Assembly (NCBI GenBank): GCA_903926855.1
Contig: CAIYKV010000087.1
Location: forward strand, 1-40,500
From: an uncultured Bacteroidota bacterium
GTDB lineage: Bacteria; Bacteroidota; Bacteroidia; Chitinophagales; Chitinophagaceae
DNA: 40,500 nucleotides
Direction of reading: 5' to 3'
This document shows positions 33,303 through 40,500 of the stretch, in pieces. A program made the translations under genes and the position numbers. Under the pieces are notes generated by a model. The model was not told the origin of the DNA. It saw only the letters and a program-made list of their open reading frames with translations, and did no database searches. Each line of letters starts with the position of its first letter. The stretch's first letter is position 1.

Positions 33303-33722
33303 CTAACTATTCATAGACAATTGCGTTTCAAAATACCGCCGTTTTGAATAATCTGATGGGTTTTTCAACTTAACAATTAACACAACTTCATTCTCCATTC
33401 TAAAATATCCATACTCATAGCAACAATGGAATAATTTTCCATTACGATTGGTATATGTATGCGTAAAATAGGTAAATAGAAATCCCGTATCCAATAAATG
33501 CTTTTTTGAAATTTTGGTAAGCCTTTGCCCGGAAGCTAAAATCCCTTCCAGAATACGGCGGTTTCGCCGCAAACGTTGGTTAATTGCACGCACACACCGG
33601 TTTTCATGGCTGTTTAATTGATTATTAAAGGCGTTGCGACAATAATCGGTACAAAATTTTTTATCAGCACGCCCTTGTAAGGTTTTCCCACAGGTCAAAC
33701 ATGTTTTTATAACTGATTCCAT
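33303..33722 (-). CDS. Zinc-ribbon protein of unknown function
   Basis: The 139-residue protein begins MESVIKTCLTCGKTLQGRADKKFCTDYCRN. It has a four-cysteine treble-clef or zinc-ribbon (C8, C11, C24, C28), followed by a basic helical region (INQRLRRNRRILEGILASGQRL) and a beta-rich end. This is a recognisable type of small Bacteroidota protein with no known role; nucleic-acid binding is possible because of the zinc site and the arginine-rich helix. Transcribed alone. Confidence 0.7.
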   Translation of the reverse strand: MESVIKTCLTCGKTLQGRADKKFCTDYCRNAFNNQLNSHENRCVRAINQRLRRNRRILEGILASGQRLTKISKKHLLDTGFLFTYFTHTYTNRNGKLFHCCYEYGYFRMENEVVLIVKLKNPSDYSKRRYFETQLSMNS

Positions 33723-34170
33723 GATACAATAATTGCAGTTTGCGAAAACACTAAACTAGTGTATTCCAATACTGTGCAATTAGGTAGTTATACCAGATAG
33801 ATACCGGTTTTATAGCCAGGTTTTTTCTACAATAAAAAGTCTAATCAGGCGCTGTTTTTATATAAATCGTGGCACACATCAACTATTTGTTATGAGTTGA
33901 ATAAGAAATTCTATTGGTATTAATTGCCAGCTGAAAACAGAACTAGAAAATCATCTAGTAAGTAGTTATTACCAATAGCTTTTTGTATAATAAAATAGCA
34001 AAACGTAAGAATCAGTATCCAGTATTTCAGGGATAGTCGTTTATAAACGGATATGTCTAATTGTATCTGAAAATAAGTGAATAAACGAAACTGTTTTCCA
34101 AACTTCATTTCATATTTGTCAGGTAAAAGGCAGCAAATGCCAGATTAAAAAGAACCTAAACTGACATGGT
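33723..34170. other. Intergenic stretch without a supported gene
   Basis: 448 AT-rich bases between the zinc-ribbon gene and ssb. A minus-strand frame of 62 codons (33920-34108) starts MKFGKQFRLFTYF and has a hydrophobic middle, but it lacks a ribosome site and any recognisable family, so I do not call it. No strong hairpin or consensus promoter was found. Confidence 0.6.
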
Positions 34171-34506
34171 ATGAACGCAGTAAAAAACAAAGTGCAACTG
34201 ATTGGGCACCTGGGTCAGGACCCCGAGATCAAAGTAGTTGCCGACGACAAAAAAGTGGCACACCTGAATGTAGCCACTAATGAAACCTATCGGAATGCAA
34301 AAGGAGAAAAGGTTACAGAAACCCAATGGCATAGTGTAATTGCCTGGGCAAAACTGGCAGATATTGCCGAAAAATTTCTGGTAAAAGGATCAGAGATTGT
34401 GATTGAAGGTAAATTGGTAAACAGGAATTACACAGATAAGCAGGGCATAAAAAGGTATGTAACAGAGATCCAGGCAAATGAACTATTGATACTGACGAAA
34501 AAATAA
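34171..34506 (+). CDS. ssb: Single-stranded DNA-binding protein, short form without acidic tail
   Basis: The 111-residue protein is one OB fold: MNAVKNKVQLIGHLGQDPEIK, HLNVATNETYRNAKGEKVTETQWHSVIAWAKLADI, and VIEGKLVNRNYTDKQGIKRYVTEIQANELLILTKK. It binds single-stranded DNA during replication, recombination or repair. It ends right after the OB fold and has no flexible linker or acidic C-terminal tip (DDDIPF type), which normally recruits partner proteins. It is probably an accessory paralogue rather than the main SSB. comB follows by 43 bases. Confidence 0.93.
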   Translation: MNAVKNKVQLIGHLGQDPEIKVVADDKKVAHLNVATNETYRNAKGEKVTETQWHSVIAWAKLADIAEKFLVKGSEIVIEGKLVNRNYTDKQGIKRYVTEIQANELLILTKK

Positions 34507-34535
34507 AATTGGAATCCTGTAAAGGTTTCAAAAGT

Positions 34536-34543
34536 TATCTTTG
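34536..34543 (+). promoter_or_regulatory. -7 box for comB, leaderless start
   Basis: TATCTTTG matches TAnnTTTG and ends six bases before ATG 34550, the same geometry as at 10558. No good -33 element at the standard distance. Confidence 0.5.
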
Positions 34544-34549
34544 CGTGCT

Positions 34550-35275
34550 ATGAGTATTAAGCCCAATCTGCATACAGTAATTTCCCCCCGGTTACTGGAT
34601 CTGTATGATCTTTCTGATTCAATAGTGGTGGTCATTGATGTATTCAGGGCTACTTCTACGATTGCTACCGCTTTATTCAATGGCGCGTCAAGGGTAATTC
34701 CGGTTGATTCGGTTGACCAGTGTATCCGAATAGGAAATGATACCGGAGGGATTACAGCCGGGGAACGAGATGGTAAAGTAATAGAGGGTTTATCTTATGG
34801 AAATTCCCCGGCAGAATATCCCCGTTCATTTATTAATGGAAAAACCCTGGTCCTTACCACAACCAATGGAACCAAACTCCTGCATTTGGCCTTACAAAAG
34901 GGGGCTGTAGAAGTAGTTACCGGCTCATTCCCGAACCTGTCAGCTGTATGTGATTATTTAATTGCACAAAATAAGCCGGTAATCCTGGGTTGCTCTGCCT
35001 GGAAAGACAAATTCAACGTAGAGGATACATTATTTGCCGGAGCTGTAATACAAAGAGTAAAAGAACATTTTACGATTCATTGCGATAGCAGCCTGATGGC
35101 CGAAGAGTTATATCATCTGCATAAGGCCGATATGTACCAATTTATTCGACAAACAACTCATTGGCACCGCCTGGCTTCCTATGGTTTGGAAAAGGATCTG
35201 GAATATTGTGTAACAGAAAATGTTGCCAATGTGCTTCCTATTTATCGAAATGGAGACCTGGTTGTTGAAAAATAA
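34550..35275 (+). CDS. comB: 2-phosphosulfolactate phosphatase
   Basis: The 241-residue protein has the ComB family pattern VVVIDVFRATSTIATALFNGA, GERDGKVIEGLSYGNSPAEY, and TLVLTTTNGTKLL (a conserved TTNGT block), and ILGCSAWKDKFNVEDTLFAGA. In archaea ComB hydrolyses 2-phosphosulfolactate on the way to coenzyme M; in Bacteroidota the product sulfolactate could feed sulfonate or sulfonolipid metabolism, though this is not proven. Start ATG 34550 (MSIKPNLHTV); a TTG three codons upstream lies within the -7 box. Confidence 0.9.
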   Translation: MSIKPNLHTVISPRLLDLYDLSDSIVVVIDVFRATSTIATALFNGASRVIPVDSVDQCIRIGNDTGGITAGERDGKVIEGLSYGNSPAEYPRSFINGKTLVLTTTNGTKLLHLALQKGAVEVVTGSFPNLSAVCDYLIAQNKPVILGCSAWKDKFNVEDTLFAGAVIQRVKEHFTIHCDSSLMAEELYHLHKADMYQFIRQTTHWHRLASYGLEKDLEYCVTENVANVLPIYRNGDLVVEK

Positions 35276-35634
35276 GCAGGATCATAATCTGGATATCAAC
35301 ACTCAAACTAACGAGAACTTTTGCCTGAAATAATACCTGTTTAATAAAAACCAGATAAAACTCCTTTCTGCGTGTTCCGTGTCACCTCTTTTTTCAAAAT
35401 TTTGTTTTCTGATAGCCAAATAACAGCTGTTGTTATTAAAAGCTACTGATAACTGGAACTAGGATGATGCATAGTGCTATATAGATCAAGTGTTCCTCCC
35501 TTACACAATCATGCAACTAACCGCACAAAACGGGTAAACAATTACAGATAGTTGCATTGCTAACCATTAAATGCGGAATTACCCCCAAAATTTCCCCGGA
35601 ATATGAGAAGGTTATGATAATTCTTTTCAATTCA
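35276..35634. other. Intergenic stretch without a gene
   Basis: No supported coding frame. A 12-base match to the hairpin arm at 23722-23733 (AGATAGTTGCAT) occurs at 35541-35552, without the inverted partner. Otherwise AT-rich and featureless. Confidence 0.6.
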
Positions 35635-35667
35635 TTTCGGAAACCGACTGGCTTTTCTTTACTTTTG
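35635..35667 (+). promoter_or_regulatory. Bacteroidota-type promoter for the SNF2 gene
   Basis: TTTC (35635-35638, one base from TTTG), a 21-base spacer, then TACTTTTG (35660-35667) matching TAnnTTTG. The leader to ATG 35770 would be about 95 bases. Confidence 0.5.
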
Positions 35668-35716
35668 CAAATTGCCCTTTTTTAAGCAGGATACTATATT
35701 TTTCCTTTTGCAGGAA

Positions 35717-35788
35717 ATGGAATCTGCAGATAAACTGGTCAATGGCACAAAGGAAATCAGTATAGCTTTATGGCATTACCTTATTTGA
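35717..35788 (+). CDS. Possible upstream ORF overlapping the SNF2 start
   Basis: ATG 35717 opens a 23-codon frame (MESADKLVNGTKEI...) that stops at TGA 35786-35788, overlapping the first 19 bases of the SNF2 gene in another phase. It is preceded by AGGAA, a better ribosome site than the one before the main ATG. It could regulate translation, or be chance. Confidence 0.25.
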   Translation: MESADKLVNGTKEISIALWHYLI

Positions 35789-38700
35789 TCAAACACATCT
35801 ACAACAGCGGAACGGAAGAAGTGATCCGCAGAGGAAAAAAGATCCATGCATTGGGGCATGTAGAGCTGATTGAATACGATGACCTCATGGGTGCAATTGT
35901 ATTTAGAGTGAAGGATGACGGGTATTCCACTTTTTATAAGGTTCATATTAACCAGTTTAAGGACCCCAAAACCCTATCCTTACGATGCAGTTGTCCATAC
36001 AACCTTTCAGAAATATGCCGTCACAAAGCAGGTGCTTTATTTCATTTGCAGGATCTGCTCGACAAAAATCTATTGGGGGATAAAGAAACCATTTATGACC
36101 AGCGGCATACGGTTGTAAAAATGAAACAACTCGAGTTGAAGTTGATAAGAATGTTATCGGCACAGGCAAATTTTGAAGCAGCCGAAAATTTTCTGCGTAG
36201 CTCGAGAAGCAATATCCTCGAAGCAAAAGATGAAAGGATATTAGCCGAACTTGAGTTTGAAGGCGCCCCATATAAAGTCGTTATCCAGAAAAACGAAGAA
36301 AGAAATTTTGATACCAGTTGTACCTGCCAGAGCGATACAGAACACCCGCTTTGTGTACATAAGAATATTGTGTTGCTACAGTTACTTCATAATTATGGGC
36401 CAAATTACTTTGACAGTATCCGTAACTGGGATAAAGAAAAAAATAAATTATTAGCCCTTTACGGATATTCTCTCAGCGACGATTTAAAAGGAAAATTCGA
36501 ATTCACCTATACAGATGGAAAACCTTTTTTGCGTGTTCTGGATACTTCTATTAAAAGAGTATTACTAAATCAGGCTGCCGAAAATAAACCCAAGCCGGTA
36601 GAAACAGAATTGTCGCCAAGTATTGCTGTTGCAGAATATGAACAGAACAAAACGCAACTAAAACTTGGGATTGTGATTACTGCTGATGCCCTTCAGTATC
36701 CCTATGTTCAATTAGATGCCGTTCAGGGAGAAGCAGATGAAGAAGCAACAAAATATGTAACAAAAACTGTAAAGCTGGATCTTACAAAATTTGTGAATAC
36801 AGAAGTTTTCAGCGAAAATGATAAGATACTGCTTCAGCAACTACGTAAATTAATGCCCGGTGAAGTGAGTCGCTATCTGGATCGTAACTCACCCTTTAGC
36901 GGAATCTGGGAAAACATTATTCAACAGCATAATGATGAATTGCCGGAAGAAACCCGTCACCTGATTAACGAATACCTGCATCCGAAATTTAAAAAAATCT
37001 TTCTTGATCTGCAGGATAGTCCATTTGTTTTTTACCTGCCTTCCGGTAAAACCTTTACCACCAGCAACCTTTTGCAGGCTGATCTGATGGCTGAATTTAT
37101 TAGTCCCGAATTTGAAGTAAACTATACCAACGGTAAATATATAATTGATTGCAGGATTAAATTACCCCTCGCCGATCTGAATATTTCTGAAAATGAAACT
37201 GAGTCAGCCATCCTTTTTCAATACCATAACCAGTTTTTTACCTGGAAACGGGCAGAAGATATTATGTTAGTTGAAAAATTTCTTCCTACCGGCAAAATCA
37301 GTATTGCAGCTGAGGATTGGGCAGTACAATTACAACAATTCATCTTACCGCTCTCCAAAGAGTATAATGTACATTTTACAAATGTGCAAAAAGAAGAAAT
37401 CAGGGATGCGAAACCGGAAATCAAAATCCTGCTGAGAGAAAAAGGGGAATACCTTTTATTTCAACCTGTTTTCAATTACCGTGGACATGATATTCGTTCA
37501 ACCGATAAAGAAAAGATCATACTACCGGTAGCAGACAAATTGCTGGTTATTCACCGAAACCTGGAATTGGAAAATGAGTTTGTAAAAAAAATCGAGTCGC
37601 TCCATTCCGGTTTTGTACGGCCTGTTGAAGGGAATGTACTGGCATTAAGAGGAGCTGAGGTATTACGCAATAACTGGTTCTTTTTATTTGTTGACGCGGC
37701 AAAAGAAATGAACATTCCGGTGTTTGGTTTTGAAGCATTAAAGAACTTTCGTTTTAATACAGCCAAGCCTTCTACAAAAATATTTATCAGCAGCAATACC
37801 GATTGGTTTGATGCCAAAATTGAAATACAGTTTGGAGAACAAAAAGTAACAGTAGAAGAAGTAAAGAAAGCCCTGGGAAATAAACAGCAGTTTGTTCAGC
37901 TGGAAGATGGCACACTCGGAATTCTTCCGGAAGAGTGGATCAAAAAATATTCTCTTTTGTTCAGGGTAGGTGATGGCAAATCGGGTAGCATGAAACTGAG
38001 TAAATATCATTTCAGTGTTATCGAAGAACTATACCTGCAAAGGGATGAAGAAGAACTGTTTTTTAAACTGGAAGAAAAATATGAACGTTTAAAAGGCAAT
38101 CACTCAATCAAAGAAGTGCCCGCTCCGGCACATTTGAAAGAAGTTCTCCGCCCTTACCAGGAAAGCGGTTTCCAATGGTTGAACTATCTCCGCGAAGTGC
38201 AATGGGGTGGCATACTGGCAGATGATATGGGTTTGGGTAAAACCATCCAGGCCCTTAGTTTTATTCATCACCTGAAAGAAGAGCAGGGAACACTTAAGGC
38301 ATTGGTGGTTTGTCCCACTACGCTGATGTTTAACTGGCAGAATGAAATAAGAAAATTTACCCCCTCACTAAGTTTTTATATTCATCATGGTGGTAGCCGT
38401 TCAAGAAATGGATTGGGCAGTGCAGATATAGATGTGATCATAACTACTTATGGAACCCTTCGCAGTGATATCAAACAGTTTGTTGATGTGTCCTTTGACT
38501 ATGTGATCCTCGATGAAAGCCAGGCAATTAAAAACCCGGGAAGTAAAGTAACCAAAGCAGCAGGTTTGCTCAAAGCAAAGAACCGCCTTTGTTTAAGTGG
38601 TACTCCTTTACAGAATAATACCTTTGATATTTTTGCCCAGATGAATTTCCTGAACCCGGGTATGCTGGGAAGTGTAGAATTTTTCAAACAGGAATTTTCA

Positions 38701-39534
38701 GTACCGATTGATAAGTTTGGAGAAAAAGAACAGAAGGATCATTTACGAAAACTGCTCTATCCCTTTATCCTGCGAAGAACTAAAGAACAGGTTGCCAAAG
38801 ACCTGCCTGAAAAACAGGAAATGGTGCTGTTTTGCGAAATGGGCGAAGAACAAAGAAAGATCTATGAAGCCTATCGCAATGATTACCGCGATAAGATTTT
38901 AGGGGTTGTTGAAGACCAGGGTATACAAAAGTCACAGTTAACCATTTTACAGGGTCTGATGAAACTCAGACAAATCTGTGATAGTCCCGCGATTGTAAAA
39001 GAAGAAGAGCGATTCCCCAATGTATCTGTAAAACTGGAAGAAATCGGAAGAGAGATTACCGAAAATATCAGTAACCATAAAGCACTGATTTTCTCTCAAT
39101 TTCTGGGCATGCTTTCCCTGATAAAGGAGAAAATGAAAGAGTTGGGTGTTGATTACGAATATTTTGACGGAAGCAGCACGGTAAATGAAAGAGAGAAAGC
39201 CATTACCCGGTTTCAGAATGATGAGAATTGCCGGGTGTTTCTGATTTCCTTAAAAGCGGGAGGAGTGGGCTTGAATTTAACCGCTGCTGATTATGTATAT
39301 ATTGTTGACCCATGGTGGAACCCTGCAGTAGAGCAACAGGCGATAGATAGAACCCACCGGATAGGCCAGACCAAAAATATTTTTGCTTACCGGATGATTT
39401 GTACAGATACAGTAGAAGATAAAATCTTAAAACTACAGGAGCGTAAAAGAAACCTGGCCAAGGATCTGATAACCGATGATGAAGGTTTTGTGAAGAGTCT
39501 CACCAAAGAAGATGTTGAATACCTGTTCAGTTAA
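35770..39534 (+). CDS. SNF2-family helicase with two SWIM-type zinc motifs
   Basis: The 1254-residue ATP-dependent DNA translocase has an N-terminal SWIM zinc motif CSC-X7-CRH (C73, C75, C83, H85) and a second, CTC-X8-CVH (C184, C186, C195, H197). A long non-catalytic middle follows. The SNF2 ATPase starts near residue 790, with Walker A DDMGLGKTIQ (~817-826), the DEAH-like box LDESQAIKNP (~911), LSGTPLQNN, and helicase C-terminal motifs SLKAGGVGLNL and DRTHRIGQ. Bacterial members resemble RapA/HepA-like remodelers. Start ATG 35770 (MALPYLIKHI). Transcribed alone with its own promoter and terminator. Confidence 0.95.
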   Translation: MALPYLIKHIYNSGTEEVIRRGKKIHALGHVELIEYDDLMGAIVFRVKDDGYSTFYKVHINQFKDPKTLSLRCSCPYNLSEICRHKAGALFHLQDLLDKNLLGDKETIYDQRHTVVKMKQLELKLIRMLSAQANFEAAENFLRSSRSNILEAKDERILAELEFEGAPYKVVIQKNEERNFDTSCTCQSDTEHPLCVHKNIVLLQLLHNYGPNYFDSIRNWDKEKNKLLALYGYSLSDDLKGKFEFTYTDGKPFLRVLDTSIKRVLLNQAAENKPKPVETELSPSIAVAEYEQNKTQLKLGIVITADALQYPYVQLDAVQGEADEEATKYVTKTVKLDLTKFVNTEVFSENDKILLQQLRKLMPGEVSRYLDRNSPFSGIWENIIQQHNDELPEETRHLINEYLHPKFKKIFLDLQDSPFVFYLPSGKTFTTSNLLQADLMAEFISPEFEVNYTNGKYIIDCRIKLPLADLNISENETESAILFQYHNQFFTWKRAEDIMLVEKFLPTGKISIAAEDWAVQLQQFILPLSKEYNVHFTNVQKEEIRDAKPEIKILLREKGEYLLFQPVFNYRGHDIRSTDKEKIILPVADKLLVIHRNLELENEFVKKIESLHSGFVRPVEGNVLALRGAEVLRNNWFFLFVDAAKEMNIPVFGFEALKNFRFNTAKPSTKIFISSNTDWFDAKIEIQFGEQKVTVEEVKKALGNKQQFVQLEDGTLGILPEEWIKKYSLLFRVGDGKSGSMKLSKYHFSVIEELYLQRDEEELFFKLEEKYERLKGNHSIKEVPAPAHLKEVLRPYQESGFQWLNYLREVQWGGILADDMGLGKTIQALSFIHHLKEEQGTLKALVVCPTTLMFNWQNEIRKFTPSLSFYIHHGGSRSRNGLGSADIDVIITTYGTLRSDIKQFVDVSFDYVILDESQAIKNPGSKVTKAAGLLKAKNRLCLSGTPLQNNTFDIFAQMNFLNPGMLGSVEFFKQEFSVPIDKFGEKEQKDHLRKLLYPFILRRTKEQVAKDLPEKQEMVLFCEMGEEQRKIYEAYRNDYRDKILGVVEDQGIQKSQLTILQGLMKLRQICDSPAIVKEEERFPNVSVKLEEIGREITENISNHKALIFSQFLGMLSLIKEKMKELGVDYEYFDGSSTVNEREKAITRFQNDENCRVFLISLKAGGVGLNLTAADYVYIVDPWWNPAVEQQAIDRTHRIGQTKNIFAYRMICTDTVEDKILKLQERKRNLAKDLITDDEGFVKSLTKEDVEYLFS

Positions 39535-39537
39535 CAA

Positions 39538-39585
39538 CATGGATTCTCGGAAAATTTTCCGGGGAATCCATGTCTATATTTTTAC
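39538..39585 (+). terminator. Terminator between the SNF2 and YHS genes
   Basis: The near-perfect arms CATGGATTC-TC-GGAAAA / TTTTCC-GGG-GAATCCATG are followed by TCTATATTTTTA. It serves the SNF2 transcript and could stop the converging YHS transcript. Confidence 0.75.
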
Positions 39586-39600
39586 TACAGGATCTGAACT

Positions 39601-39951
39601 TTATTTTTTCAATTCTGCAGCCACCAGACCCGCGTCGGGGTTCTTTAAGAATGCCGCTTTACATTCAACAGAGCAGAATCCAAGTACTTTATCCTTATAA
39701 TGAGCCGTATCTCCAATACCGGCACTCACAGGCATACCACAGGAAGGGTCTTTTTTATTATCTACCATAGTAATATCATAATGTTTCACAGAGTCGGCCA
39801 TTTTCATGGGTGCGACTTCAGCTTTGGGAGCCGAAGCATTTTCGGTTTTATCCATTGATGAATGGCAGGCTGCCAGGCTTAAAACCACCAGAAAAAAAAG
39901 GCTGCTTCCCAATAATATAGATGCAGGTTTCATTAGAATATTTGTTTTCAT
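39601..39951 (-). CDS. YHS-domain lipoprotein
   Basis: The 116-residue protein begins MKTNILMKPASILLGSSLFFLVVLSLAACHSS, a lipoprotein signal with lipobox LAAC. It carries one YHS domain, DPSCGMPVSAGIGDTAHYKDKVLGFCSVECKAAFLKNPDAG, with C-G-M and the C-x3-C pair that may bind copper or another metal. Such proteins often accompany metal-handling systems, but no transporter is next to it. ATG 39951 or ATG 39933 (MKPASILLG) could be the start. Confidence 0.88.
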   Translation of the reverse strand: MKTNILMKPASILLGSSLFFLVVLSLAACHSSMDKTENASAPKAEVAPMKMADSVKHYDITMVDNKKDPSCGMPVSAGIGDTAHYKDKVLGFCSVECKAAFLKNPDAGLVAAELKK

Positions 39952-40500
39952 ATCTCAGGGTTTATTTTTTTAAAATCTTATGACAAATTGGTTCAGGCGG
40001 TGATAACAAATCTATAACCTTCCCGAGAATATTAAACGATAGGGATACAATTTTTCAGTCTTTTCAAATTACTTGGTAAATGGTTTGTGTAAACTTTGCA
40101 AGTTAAAAACTGTTAAATGGCTAAGCAAAAAGCCTGGAATTAAAGCTCCAAATGCATAAAATGTTCAGGATTTCTTCGGTTTTAGGCGGGTAATCTTACG
40201 CAGAGTAAGCTTTTATTTTTGCCATTTTAACAGTTTATCACAACTGATTTGCGGAAATCAATGGGGTAATTTTGGTATGTCTGGCCTTTAAAATGGCTCA
40301 AAAGCAACAAATCCGAATACAAAGTAAAGAAACCATTAATTTAAATATTGTTGTTATTTAACTTGATTTTATAGTTTTGCTATTTTCTCATCTGTATCTA
40401 TAACTCGTGGCTCTAACCAAATTTTTGTGATCGTAAATTCTTTGTCATTTATCCTTTTAGTGCGAGGTTGTTGTTTTTTTTTCACGTTTACCTTGTGTTA
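39952..40500. other. Intergenic stretch at the right edge, no gene seen
   Basis: 549 AT-rich bases without a supported coding frame. Two isolated TAnnTTTG boxes (TAGATTTG on the minus strand at 40007-40014, TATTTTTG on the plus strand at 40214-40221) lack -33 partners. A full promoter lies at 40348-40379. Confidence 0.6.
40348..40379 (+). promoter_or_regulatory. Bacteroidota-type promoter pointing out of the window
   Basis: TTG (40348-40350), a 21-base spacer and TAGTTTTG (40372-40379) fit the TTTG-N19-21-TAnnTTTG pattern. Transcription would start near 40386. No ATG-initiated gene begins before the edge, so the leader is at least 115 bases. Confidence 0.55.

Noticed and set aside
33920..34108. 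62-codon minus-strand frame with hydrophobic middle
   Set aside because: AT-rich region gives such frames by chance; no support from family, ribosome site or context.

Overview
The window looks like a chromosomal segment from a Bacteroidota bacterium, most likely a member of the Chitinophagaceae or a close relative. The DNA is AT-rich. Several genes are preceded by the Bacteroidota-type -7 box TAnnTTTG, while Shine-Dalgarno sites are weak or absent. The gene content also fits: a futalosine-pathway menaquinone gene (mqnC), a PadR/PspC module, ECF sigma/anti-sigma pairs, and many lipoproteins. This assignment is inference from sequence features; no database search was possible. I found no rRNA, tRNA, CRISPR array, insertion sequence or prophage.

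Layout. 1-4212 (minus strand) is a potassium-uptake kdp locus: a sigma-54-type response regulator, then a sigma-54-like promoter, two unnamed membrane micro-proteins, kdpF, kdpA and the 5' part of kdpB, which runs off the left edge. 4354-8314 holds a secreted GHL10-type glycosyl hydrolase-like protein, a MarR regulator, a radical SAM/SPASM protein, a gene-free stretch ending in a plus-strand terminator (candidate small RNA), and a VanZ-like protein. 8349-10130 carries an ECF sigma/anti-sigma pair next to gcvH. 10214-13543 has a small conserved-looking protein divergent from serS, then an alpha/beta hydrolase and an L,D-transpeptidase. 13724-16222 is a second ECF unit: sigma factor, anti-sigma-like protein with an internal duplication, and outer-membrane barrel. 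mqnC, a two-lobed aspartyl protease with PDZ domain, a lipoprotein and a pair of M16 peptidases (one with and one without the HxxEH site) follow up to 22687. The M16 pair is flanked by two copies of a degenerate ~75-bp repeat.

22844-23977 is poorly conserved-looking territory: two hypothetical genes and a cluster of three strong hairpins. 23978-27228 has a holin-like membrane protein converging on a minus-strand arsenic operon arsR-arsM-GNAT-aquaporin-arsC, with two palindromes upstream of arsR that look like operators. No arsenite pump is encoded in it, so arsenite methylation plus channel-mediated exit is the likely strategy. 27229-27671 contains short tandem repeats and no gene. 27672-31177 is a probable autoregulated PadR/PspC envelope-stress operon with two small companions.

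31295-33243 holds gcvT and rlpA, enclosed by an inverted pair of 36-bp REP-like palindromes. Then come a zinc-ribbon protein, a short tail-less SSB, comB, and a 1254-residue SNF2 helicase with two tandem SWIM-type zinc motifs. A YHS-domain lipoprotein closes the annotated part. The right edge carries a good Bacteroidota promoter pointing out of the window. No single locus is an obvious new defence or mobile system. The most unusual items are the kdp micro-ORF trio with its sigma-54-like promoter, the intergenic structured elements, and the candidate small RNA.
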